Positions 45,301 to 56,193 of a stretch of 60,000 nucleotides of DNA are shown piece by piece (within the stretch, counting starts at the first letter, position 1; every line of letters begins with the position of its first letter). Source of the stretch: Acanthaster planci. Taxonomy: Eukaryota; Echinodermata; Asteroidea; Valvatida; Acanthasteridae. The notes beneath the pieces are model-generated. The model searched no databases and was not told where the DNA came from. It saw only the letters and a list, made by a program, of their open reading frames with translations. A program made the translations under genes and the position numbers. The stretch is from the NCBI RefSeq assembly GCF_001949145.1, contig NW_019091356.1, positions 4,367,211 to 4,427,210 on the forward strand, read 5' to 3'.

Positions 45301-47327
45301 TCGTTTGTGGTCACTATATATCAGAACATTTTAATGACTAAAATTATAATACTTCCTCCAGATTTGAATTTGGTTGGGACACACTTATGACTTCTGAATG
45401 TTGCCAATGCTTTGACCTTTGACCTCTCACCAAGTTTGGTCTCCAGGAACAAGTCGTCTCGGCTCAAGCCATGTTTAGGTAAAAGCTCCCTCAAGCAATC
45501 CCCAATGTCCTTCTCATTCTTGTAGACGGCTGCGGTGTCTGAGGGGAAGAAAGAACCGAGTTTTCTGTGGTCTTTTGCCTAGCACAAACACGACTAGTGG
45601 CACACTGAGGGAAGGCCTCAGGGGGCTTGTATGATCCCCCAAAGAGATCTTCAATTTTTGTTGTTGATAAATGGAGGCAAAATACACACCTACATCTTAA
45701 ACCACAAGCTATGATATAGCCGTACATCCTAGTAAAGTCCCCTGAGGCATAACGGAAGGGGGGAAGGGAGGGGACATGAGTATCGACAAGCACCAGTGAA
45801 CACAACCATGACACTGGACATTTCTAACCTCTGTGAAACAAAAAGTCACACTCTTTGGATCTGCGTATGATGAGAAATTTTACTTCCAAAACTTGAAACT
45901 TTTACAATCCTTACACTTACAGAAGTAGAGAAGGGTCTGGATTGACTGCTCATTAGAAACTGACAGATATTTAGCTGCACCAAATGATTTTGTTCTCCTG
46001 CTTTAACCGTCTCAATACAGCTTCAACGGAGAGTGGTGCCCTGGCGTCTCTTCTTTAGTGCCTCATGAGACGAGGAGGATGTAATCTCGGTTAAAGCTTG
46101 ACAATGAAGTTCAGATATGTCGTTTAATCTGCCCAAAAGTCATGCAAGTAGGGACACACTTTTTTAACCAAATTCAATGTAGTAAATCAGAAGGTTTGTC
46201 ACCAAATTTAATGTTTAACATCATGAACTGAACTTTTAATTCTCTCACCTATTAATCTATAGCCTGACTTGAGTGCAGCATCGAGGGCGTTGTACAAAAC
46301 ATCATGGCCAACCAATCCGTAAGTTCCTACTTTAAGTATACATGTTCAATACAAACATAACAAATTAGGTGATTTTAATTTCTGCACTTCTTTAAAAAGG
46401 CTCCATCATAAAATGAAAAAAAAATTGGTTTTTATTCAGAACTGTTGGGCATGTCGGGGGAGAGGCCACCATGAATTTTACTTTCAAGCAATCCCCTACA
46501 TTATATATCATGCATATTATGCCCAGCTGTTCACAACAGATCTTAGTTATATGATGACAATGGACTGATGTTATTCATCGGCAAAACCTGCAACAAACAT
46601 CATTATTCCCCCCCCCACAAAAACAAAACTCATGATCCTGCTGATATGAACGTCATATTTGTTGGCCCAGTTGCAATGGTTAGGGCATGATAAGACCTAG
46701 GCTTACCGACATAACATAAGCGTTACTGCTAGTGCTAGTAATCAAGCACTGCTAATTTGGCACAACTGTGGAAAGGCATTGTGGGAAGGGAAATTATTCC
46801 TTCCCATGATGCTTAATTATGCAAAATCTCTCTTGCAGTATTTCACCGTTAACGTTAGCGATAAGGCTGTGATGATCGAATTAGCGAGACAGGCCTCACC
46901 AACACCATGGAGGATTCCTCCATGCCTAGACCCGTAAACAGGGCCCTAACTTCCGTTATACCATGGAGGAAGGACCTTCCTCCAGCTCCATGGTTATACA
47001 CTGATAGATCGACAAAGGAACCCTGTTTACGGGTCTAGGCCTGATCATGTAGGCCTAGTATACCATAATTACGAGGCATAGGCCCCTATTATTATGCGAA
47101 CCGCGGCGGTACGGTATGTTAAGGCATGGTTGAGGTTAGCCCCACTAGTGTTGCACGGATCACTCCCGATTTATTACGGATAAATTGGGAGTGATCCGTG
47201 CCACACTAGTAGTGGGGCTAGGTTGAGGTAAACTTAAAAGAATTTTAAAAACCAAACTAGACCTAGGCCTATACTCACAGCCAAACAGTGGCATCTTTAT
47301 TCCAGTGTTGAGCTCTGTAAACTTCAT
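42205..47327 (-). CDS. Aldo-keto reductase with two alternative last exons
   Basis: Transcript exons: 47327-47279, 46329-46249, 45538-45431, 44997-44809, 44700-44609, 43864-43766, 43561-43468, then either 42765-42611 (288 residues in total) or 42356-42205. All phases agree. AKR hallmarks: GTYGL near the start, IDTAAVYKNE (catalytic Asp and Tyr), ETKL (catalytic Lys), DLYIIHWP (catalytic His), VRNIGISNY and VEYHPF. The tetrad Asp-Tyr-Lys-His is complete, so it should be an active NAD(P)H-dependent carbonyl reductase of the cytosol. The substrate cannot be told. The family folds as a TIM barrel, and the last exon supplies the IPKS cofactor loop and the C-terminal tail. The two last exons differ in that loop (PQS or PKS). 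An 11-base minisatellite lies in the intron before the first of them. Confidence 0.92.
42976..43352 (-). repeat. 11-base minisatellite (GTCATGTTGAT) in a reductase intron
   Basis: About 34 tandem copies of an 11-base unit with A/G and C/T variants (GATGTCATGTT, GGTGTCATGTT, GATGTTATGTT) fill the intron between exon 7 and the first alternative last exon. Variant units are interspersed, suggesting a history of local duplications. A period of 11 is close to one helical turn. Confidence 0.95.
46924..47040. mobile_element. MITE-like element with perfect 20-base inverted ends
   Basis: GCCTAGACCCGTAAACAGGG (46924-46943) and its exact reverse complement (47021-47040) bound 77 bases that hold further CATGGAGGA/TCCTCCATG palindromes. 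A CATGGAGGA-TCCTCCATG hairpin abuts the left end (46906-46923). It lies in intron 1 of the reductase. No target-site duplication is evident. Confidence 0.75.
47137..47220. mobile_element. 84-base hairpin MITE with perfect 9-base target-site duplication
   Basis: The ends TAGCCCC and GGGGCTA belong to nearly complementary arms of about 37-40 bases, sharing CACGGATCACTCCC, around a five-base loop. Identical GGTTGAGGT copies flank it at 47128-47136 and 47221-47229. A 9-base duplication fits Mutator-like elements. It is so short and symmetrical that it is almost all terminal repeat. It lies about 60 bases from the exon 1 donor of the reductase. Confidence 0.88.
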
Positions 47328-48528
47328 GGTGAACACGATTGTTTTCGTTGGGTATTCAGGCCAGAAATCTCAATATATTCATAAATATAGGCCCTATTAA
47401 CTATTATCATCATCACTTCACGCTGTTCGTGCTTGTCTAGCTGACCGATATTTCACGCGCGCTTACGGCGCCTCCATACAACGCATGGATTCTACACCTG
47501 GTATATGTAGGCCAGAACGCATTCACGAGGAGAGTAAAATACGGAGCCACAGAACGGCCGTTATTCACACATTATCTGCCCATCCACTTTCAAAAAAAAA
47601 AGGAAAATAAAACGCAAACACAAGGAAAATCACCTTTTAATTTTCTGCATACATGACTCAATATCTTATTATAAATTAGACACACCATCGCTAATAAAAT
47701 CTTCCGTTGTAAACTTGCAAAACAAACCTATATTTTACAGGTACAATAAAGAAATCGCTCTCAATAGAACACCCGTCAACAAACACACATAGCATAAAGC
47801 ATAGAAATATGCGATCATTTGAGCTTTAACAGAAAATCTCTTACAATACATGCATCTTGCTGCTTTTTGTCCCAGCAATCATGAACTGGATTTGGCCAAC
47901 CCAAACCTTCAGATCACTGTAATCTGCCCCTCCAAATATTGTGGAGAAAATTACACCCGTTGAAAAAAGTAGTCACAAAAAAGGTTGCTACAGTAACTGA
48001 CTTCAAACTAAAGTAAAAGAAATCTAGATGTTCTAGAAATCTATTCATCATAAATGTTTAAAATCCTGGTAACGTGAAAAAGGAAGGAAAACTGCTGTAG
48101 TCAGGGTGAATGATCTTCAAATATTTAAGGAACAATTTGATGTTATTACATGTTTTATACTGCCACTTCATTCCTCGCTTAGTAATTTTCTATATTCCCA
48201 ATCGTAATTATAAAATATAATTTTACATGAAAATAAAAACACTCCAAAACTGATGAGCGTGCCATGAAGACCTCAGCTTTGTCTCTGATATTAGTGTTAC
48301 ATCTAATCGATTTCTTGATGTTTGTTTCTCTGTTAACTAGTTTTATTCTGTCCAGTGGACACATCACAACTTTCCAGGGGCTGTGATGACACCCATGGCA
48401 CAGTGGAAGCCAAAGTTTGGACAATGGCTCAAGACTCTAATTGATATCTACAAAGTATTTGTTTCAAATCTTTATCTGCCTTATTTCATTCCTTCATCAA
48501 AACGGGAACAGTATGACACTTTCTCTTT
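47328..48528. other. Spacer between retinol saturase 3' end and aldo-keto reductase start
   Basis: About 1.2 kb with no exon recognised. The part nearest the reductase (47400-47620) is richer in CG dinucleotides and is the likely promoter and 5' UTR. The part nearest the saturase is its 3' UTR: an AATAAA on the - strand overlaps the saturase stop (48526-48531) and another lies near 48341. Confidence 0.5.
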
Positions 48529-51500
48529 TTATTTCTGCTGAATGATCCTCTTTCTCAGGGCAACGACATCAGCCATCAGGTTGCGACTCAGAATCTTACT
48601 GCAACTAATCAGTCCAGAGAAGGCTGCACCTACAAAGCCACAGGTCATCACGTCTTGGCCTGGACACAAAAGATGAAAACCCAAACAAGTTATCAAAGTG
48701 ATGAACATGGGGTCCATTGTGCTACTGTAAATTTGACACAGAGATAAAAAGAACAAGTGGTATGTTTAAACCAGCCCAAAATGGTCCTTTTGAGCAATTA
48801 ATAACCCGAGCACAGCAAGCACTAAGGTTCCAACACACCCTCTGCAGAAACAAGGCAAAAGTACATGATGACACCAGATACCAAACAAATAATCTAGCAA
48901 GTTGCATGTTATAATGGCCATGAGCAAAATAATAATTTCTAAACAAAGAAACAGTTCTGATTTCTGAGCTTCAGGAGCCTCTGGGCTTCCTGTTTTGTCT
49001 CACCGGTCAGATAGAGATTAGGAATGTCAGTCTCTGGACGCAATGTGTGCCAAGTCTGGGTGCTGAAGCGTTCCTTGTTGTGGTCCAAGCCGTAAATTTC
49101 TCCCTTCATGGCTTCGATGTAGTATTTGTTGGTGACTGGACTACCGACACTGAAGTAATCAACCTGTTTGGTGGGAAACATTTTTACTTCAGCCAATCAA
49201 GATTTTTCCTTGTGATATAAACCCAATATTGCATTGCATCCTCTGTGCTGCACATATGGTTGAAACCTTGAACTTCCTGCTGACAGTACTTTGTGAGTAC
49301 TGGGCAGTATTGGAATACTTTGGGCAGAGATTGGAACAACCAAACTTCAGCTCACAAAGCAGCCTTCTGACAGTCTGAGCTATGCAAACCGATCAGCCAG
49401 GGGGGTCTTTGAGATGCTTTAGTATAGAATAGAGGGCTTGCATGGCTGCCATCTTACAGGCCAGTGCTTTGTTCCACAGGGTAGGCACAAAGGAAGTTTC
49501 CCTATGGATCAAAAGGAACTGCCCTGCAAGATGGCTACCACAAAAAGCTTCTATAAAGCTCTTTACAGACCTTACTGATAATGCTCAATGGAGAGTGCAA
49601 TGGGTGCACTGAACAGCACTAGTAAATTATTTCACAACTGACCATATTTTGTCAGGTAAATCACTCCAGGTTGAAAGAATTCAGTTATCTGACCCATAAC
49701 AGGACTCTGATTAGGGTTAGTAAACTGTTGAGTAGACATGTAAGACAGCACTTGAGTGTGACACTAATTGTAGTGTCCTTGAAATTGTCACTGTCATAGT
49801 TGTCATCACTGTCATTAATGTCACACCGTAGGTGAGTCAGATGTCAGACTGACCTTGTCTCTCAGCTGTGGATAGAGATTGAGGCATTGTTCCCACATCT
49901 TTTCGCCGATGGCGTCTTTGATCCTATCGTATTCCTCACCACGCTTGCCCGTTCTGCCATTTTCCCACTTGGAGAACCATTCCCAGTTGGCCAGGGTCAC
50001 CATGGTACATGTGGACTTGCCTGGATGGGAATAAAGCCCCCACCAAAAAGGGAAACATTTGTGAAAAGGTGTACAACATTTGGCTGCTTGGAAAACCATA
50101 TTTCATATGAAACATATTTCATCGGAAGTCACTACAAACCAGGTCTACAGGAAATCCATTTCTGTTTGACAAAAATAAAATGAACAGAAACAGGATTTGA
50201 ACCAGGGACGTCTCGAATAACATACAGAGGCAACATCAACTCAGCCATTCATTCTGTAAGTGTCCTCAGTAAATGTCTTTGTTCAGGGATATCTCTTAGA
50301 AGCTAGTTAAATAGGAATCAGAATTGCCATAGCAACACCAGAGGTTACAGTTGAGAGTCCAGTCAAAGAAAATTTCTGTCAACCATAACTGATCAAAAGA
50401 AAACCATGTTATAAATACTCCCATTTGTCTGACACATTCTCACTTTATTTGACATCAGAACATTGACGAACCTGATCAAGTTTGTAAAGCGAAAATGCAC
50501 ACATCACAAGTTTTGACAGACCTGGGTAACGCTCAGGCCAGCTTGGGTCCTTAGCTGATGGAAAGGTGATGAAGAGTAGTGGGATATCGTCCTTGCCTGA
50601 CTCCTCAGCACTTCGGTTCATGTACTCCTCCATATTCTTGTCATGATCACTGCCTGTGAAGGCCCAGACTTGACCCGCTGGTAGTCCAAGCTCTTCCTTG
50701 GTTCCCTTCAGGCCCACAAAGACCGACATGGCACCCACGCCATGCTGGACACCAGTGTGACGCTTCTCAATGGCTGCAAGAAAGGTAACAATTGTTCAGA
50801 TGAAATTATCAGCTGTTCCATCCCGTCCCTGAACTGTGTCCCATTGATGATTCAATTAAGATTTACTCCCCTGAGCAATCCTCCAAAATTCTTTACACTG
50901 CAGGAAAATGACACCACATTTCTTGTACTTAAACAATATCACAGGGCAAAGGCCCATGAAAAACAGAGTAAGGTCTCTACCTTCCTTAATCCTACGACAT
51001 CTAATAAATCCTCAAGAACATCCAATGGATTTAAAAGATCTGGGAAAAAATAAGGTTCACATTGAAAGCAAAGCTTCACAGAAAACAAAAATTGATAACA
51101 TTAAGACTCCATGCCTAATCTCACACAATCTGCGTATTTACCACAAGATATGTTTACTTTATTGTGCATGGGATTCAAGTACCCACGTTTTTGAACAACA
51201 GGATTCGTAGGGGGTAGCAGCCTCTGGAAGGTATTGTACACCCCAGCAGCTGATATAATCATCGGAGCATGGATGTCAATGTCACCAGAGGTCTTCTTGA
51301 CTCTTACACCTGGTGACAAAAAATAACAACACTCTATCAATTTTCGAATTTTTTGGCTTTCCAAAAAAAAACAAGTTCAGCCCCCTGAAAATTGGCTTTA
51401 GATCTGCCCTTTAACACAAAACACAATGCTAGATTCAGGTTGCTTGATGAAACATTGAACTGTAATGGGTATGCATCTCATCCACCACCCCAAAAGAAGG

Positions 51501-53750
51501 AACTATTCCCTGGACACTTGCAACTCACCGCAGGCTTTGCCCTTGCTATCCAGCAAGATCTGTGTCACTGGTGCACGGACCAGTACCTTGCCTCCAGAGC
51601 GTTCGATGGTTGGAATGATATGATAGGCGATTTCACTGGCGCCCCCTACGGGGAAAAAGGTGCCTTTCATGAAGTGGTTAACCAGCAAACAGTGCATAAC
51701 AAAACTGCTCTTGGATGGCGGTGTACCTGCGGTAGAGTAAAGATAAAGTCCTTTCAGATAATCAGTTTCAAGACCATTTCATCAATACGACCAGGAGCTC
51801 GCAAATCAAGGGTAAAAGCATTTGACCTCATTGTGAAGATTATGAAGATCACAAAAGCATGGATTGATTTTGCTTGAGTCATGTTGACACAACTCTTTGA
51901 TGAATCAGAATTTTACAATTCGGAACAGAATTAGATGTATTTGACAAGTGACTGACTTTTTGCCAAATCTCACCATAGTCTCCAAAATTATATGACAGAA
52001 CTGCCTTGAGGTCTTCGTTGTCAGTAAGATCATCCAGGACCTCTTTCAAAGAACGATGAGCATAGGAGTAGAACGAAGAAATGAAGTTGATGATGCCGTA
52101 TTGAATCAGGAAGTTACAAACATTCCTAGGGATCAGCTTCATAGCACCTGCTATCAAAGACTGACGCTTCACGGTCTGAAATTAGTAAAAAAAAAAGGAT
52201 TTTGATAATAAACGACTCTTTTGTTGTTATAAGCTTTGAGGCAAACTACACAATGACCTTTCCAGTAACATGGCAGAAATCAATTACATATGCTCTAAGT
52301 TATTTATCATTTACATTTAATAAAGTCTTTGCATATTTTCTTACAATGCAACAATGTGGTCCAGTGAAATACAATATTACAATAACCAAGGTAAACAAGG
52401 AATTCCTTCAAGATGTATAAAAAAGACATAGTTCATTAATGATTGGCCTACCATTTATTGTATACAGCCACTTTGTAATTATGACAAATGAAACTGCATA
52501 AGAAATATAAAAAAATTAAACCACAAGAACATATTGCTAAGTTTGACCCCCCAAAATGACTGGATGTAGCTCCGTTTGATACAGTGTTTGGGAATTTCTT
52601 CGGCCTACTCGCAATAACTTCATGAATTTGTTGATAGCCTTCTCCTCTCCTGGGAAACTCTCCAGCAGGGCCCGGCGGTACTGGTCCTTGGGTCCCGCCT
52701 TGATTGGATATTGCCTTTGCTTGCCCTCCTGACCTATGACCACAGTGTCAAAGGTCTCATCCAGGGGGTACCACTGTAGCTGACCGTCAGTGAGCTGGTC
52801 AATGAAGACTTTGGAGATGGTGTTGTTGGTCATCTCACCAATGTAGTGAATACCTCAATATGAAATTAAAATAAACTCATGTTCAAACTTCAAACTTCAG
52901 GTGGTAGGGTAGAGAGATGCTCGTAGGAACTAGGCCATATTGTATCAGGTGAATACAAGCATCATCGGGCATCCACATTAGTACTGCCTGGTTCATCAGA
53001 TTAGATTTAATATCAAATTTCCAATCGCAGCATTAAAAATTTGCCAAGGTTAAAAAGCTGTTGATTCATCTGATGGGTCTGTTCGTGGCTATCTTACCGA
53101 CATCAAACTCATAGCCCTTCTCTCTGAAGATGTGACAGCAACCTCCAGCCTGGTCATGTTGCTCTAGGACAAGGACCTTCTTTCCGATGCGGGACAGGAC
53201 AGAGGCTGTGGTCAGTCCACCCATCCCGCTGCCAATCACAATAGCATCCAGACCCTCCGGAATCTTCTGAGCAGTGAATCCTAGGATATGTGATGGTTTT
53301 TTTGTTTTCTTCAAACTTACATACAGGTATAAGGGGAAAAATCTGTGGACTAGGAAGTTTGTCAAAATGATTTCAAGAACGATAGTGGGGCCCTTTTTTA
53401 AAAACACTGAGCAAACCAGCTCATTTCAAGACAACTCTCAACAAAAAAAGGAAATGTATCAAAGAACTCCACAGCAGAGAGTACATGTATTTTGCTGCCT
53501 GTTTTTTTCTGTATGTGTATTCTCACAACTCACCCTGCTTGAGTACTTTATCTTTAACTGCATGGTCAGTCTCTAACGGCTGTGGAGGTCGTCTGGTGTC
53601 CTTGGCAAATGGGTTGGGAGAATTTGAGGTGATCATCAATTTGTTGAGGATCTTGTTGAGTAGGTAGATGAAAGTTAAAGTGAGACAGACCAGGCCAACC
53701 AAGGTGGAGTTGGCTGATATAAAACTGATTACACTCTCCAGAAGAACCAT
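48529..53750 (-). CDS. RETSAT: Retinol saturase (all-trans-retinol 13,14-reductase)
   Basis: Ten exons with agreeing phases: 53750-53534, 53280-53098, 52853-52609, 52175-51974, 51726-51529, 51309-51187, 50773-50522, 50020-49854, 49163-49004 and 48659-48529, giving 625 residues, close to the vertebrate enzyme. An N-terminal hydrophobic helix (VGLVCLTLTFIYLL) should anchor it in the ER. It is followed by the dinucleotide fold AIVIGSGMGGLTTASVLS...VLVLEQH, then AGGCCH and GIHYIGEM, hallmarks of this phytoene-desaturase-like flavoprotein. Later blocks: KGTFFPVGGASEIAYHIIP, HTGVQHGVGAMSVFVGL and DYFSVGSPVTNKYY. The family saturates the 13-14 double bond of all-trans-retinol. The coding exon is preceded by an acceptor at 53775-53776, so a non-coding first exon lies upstream. 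It runs in tandem with the aldo-keto reductase. Confidence 0.96.
49443..49542. repeat. Short inverted repeat in a saturase intron
   Basis: TGGCTGCCATCTTACAGG at 49443 pairs with the reverse complement of CCCTGCAAGATGGCTACCA near 49523-49541. It encloses about 60 bases and may be a decayed MITE. No target duplication was seen. Confidence 0.4.
50175..50255 (-). mobile_element. tRNA-derived SINE relic in a saturase intron
   Basis: Read on the - strand, a perfect B-box GGTTCAAATCC (50193-50203) is preceded by an anticodon-like region and a weak A box (ATGGCTGAGTTG). It does not fold as an intact tRNA. It is intronic, between exons 7 and 8 of retinol saturase. Confidence 0.45.
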
Positions 53751-53774
53751 GATGGAAGCTCAATGGACGCAGGT

Positions 53775-56193
53775 CTGTAAAAAGCTTCAAATAAAAATGA
53801 CAAAGAAGAAGTACTAAATTCACACAATAATGTTATCTGTACTTCTCGGTACATTTGGAATTAAACATTGCATTTAAAAGCCTGGAAATGTGAGATCCAA
53901 AGGCAGATGTAGTGACACAATTAATGAGGTCAAAAAATTCCATTGTCTCTGCAACATCGGCACTGACATAATTAATATTTCATTCCTCAAATATAAACAA
54001 AATGTCTTTACTGTCACAATGTTTCATCCAGGCCTAACAAGGACATCTACTCAGCAAAGTTCACCTCTTGAGGGCAATGTTTTTTAACAGACTGATGGAA
54101 ACTTTGACATTGGACAATATTCCCGGAGAAACAAGGACTCAAGCAATACCGAACTATGCCTCTTTCATAACCAAACAATTCAACGCTATTCATGATCTGC
54201 TGATTGTACTTTTTACAGCCCTTACACCAACTAAAAACAAGAAGAAGCAAGTCCTAAAAGCAACATGTACACGTAACTAACCTGCAGTCAGTAGACAACG
54301 ATGGTGGTCTTAAATGAATAATGATAACAGGTGTGTGCGCACCTAAACCTAAAGCTTGTCTGTTGGTGTTAGGTCCTGAATTTGCCCACCATGATAGGCT
54401 CAGGCTACCCTGACGATTGGCAACTCTACCTGCTGTTTTGTACACCCTTCAATGCGTGTTAACCTTCTTCTTATATAAATCACGAGCTCAGTTAGTTCAA
54501 CATAAGCCTAAGGGGACATCTGTCCTCTTACCTTTCACCAAAATCAAAAATGAAGCTAACGTCTACTTCAGATAACAAATTACAGTACTACTGATTGGTA
54601 AAGATCGTTGACTGGCTGATCATAGAGTCAGGCCACAGGCCTAGTCAGACCACTGGGCCGGCCACACGGCCAACGCATGGTCACTGTATCGCGTGCGGTA
54701 CGGGTCACGCGGCGAAGGATAATTAATTGCTGAGAACTGCGCATGTACATGTACATGTACAGTACAGCACGCTAGCAGTAGACGATGCACAGCGAATTCC
54801 GAGGCCGTTTTCCAATACTCAATTCGGCTCCGTTCAGGCATGGAGGTAGAATCACATGTGATTCTACCTCCGTGGTTCAGGCTTCAACTATTTTTTTACT
54901 AGCTGACTTTGAAGCTGTAATCAGTCCAATAGCGCCAGTGCCAAAAATTACAGTAATCCAATATAATTTAAACGCTTCAGGCACACAATTGGGGATTGGT
55001 TTTGGGAATGAAGCCTGAGACGGAGACGAAGTTGAGTATTGGAAAACGGCCCAAGTTATAAAAATAGCGATCCAAACTTAGCACCGTTTTCTAAAAGATG
55101 AAGATTTTTTTCTTTTACAAAAGACGGTACCAATGAAACACAAATAACACAACATTTTGATGGACATTTTAAAGTTGAATTTTACTGGCAATGATAAAAA
55201 AGAGAATTTACAATGACCCTTTCTGAAGCTTAGCTAGAAAAATTTAACATCGTCATCTTCAACTTCAGATTTTTATTCCCAAATCCCTTTTCATGGAAAT
55301 AAATAACACCATAAGATCAAACAATAACAGATGTCTTTCGTACACGTTTCATTCGAATGCATATTTACGAAGGAAACAAAACATGCACTGCCCTTTTCAG
55401 TTAAAATTGTGTCTTGTCACGCCCTCATGAGGAGCACATTATCTTCCAAGCCAATTTGATCGGTTTAGTTGCCGACTGAACAAGTAGGGCCTACTAATTG
55501 TTTACTGTGCGCACAGCTCTTCGACGGTCATAAATGCACATTATATTCACAACCATCGCAAGAATAATAAACATACTTGCTGGCGATAGTATAATGGGTT
55601 ATTTAACTAGTTGTTAAACATTAACACGTTAATTTAACCAAAAATGTCTTACCATCGGATATACCAGTACTCCTAAAACTAACTGAAAAGAACGTTAAGT
55701 TTTGCAGTTGAACACCACCATGTATATGTGTATATAATTACATTTTTATAAAAAGCTTGCCATTAACTTTCAAAATCAGACATAAAATTTAAAATTAGGG
55801 AGAATGAAATACTAATTTCTCGAAAAAATGTGTCGAAAAAGATTCAAGTTCGGATGAAATTGTAAAGCAGTTTCCAAGTCTTAACGTAAGATTAAGCTCC
55901 ATTAAATTGTAGTCAGTATTTTACATCATATTCACAATTTGAATGTAACAATAATTAATAAATATTCAGCAGTCTTGTCGATTTTTTAAATTTAAGTCTC
56001 TGTTTCAATTCTCCTTCGTTTTCAACAGTTGAAAGGTGAGCGTCATGACGAAAGCGCCCTCAAGCAACCTCAAGTGTGAAACAGCGCCTTCGTTTGTTCC
56101 TGCACGAACTAGACAAGATGTCTATATTGTCAGTGAGTCCAACCGTTGAATGCATCGCAGTGTGTGCAGCGGAGCCGTGCAGAGAGGAAGCCT
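53775..56193. other. Spacer between the TRPC channel 3' end and retinol saturase
   Basis: This should contain the saturase promoter and first non-coding exon (nearer 53.8-54.8 kb) and the channel 3' UTR (nearer 55.3-56.2 kb, with a - strand AATAAA at 55272-55277). No coding exon was seen. A run of GTACAT repeats lies at 54742-54762, and an inverted-repeat element sits at 54803-55051. Confidence 0.5.
54803..55051. mobile_element. MITE-like element with GGCCGTTTTCCAATACTCAA termini
   Basis: The first 20 bases and the reverse complement of the last 20 (55032-55051) are identical. Similarity continues more weakly through TTCG.CTCCGT and CAGGC. Inside, 54842-54871 is a perfect 30-base palindrome (GGAGGTAGAATCACA and its complement). 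It is non-coding and lies about 1.05 kb upstream of the saturase start codon. Confidence 0.8.

Noticed and set aside
51392-51877. 161-codon + strand open frame
   Set aside because: It lies antisense to retinol saturase exon 5 and its introns, with no independent support.
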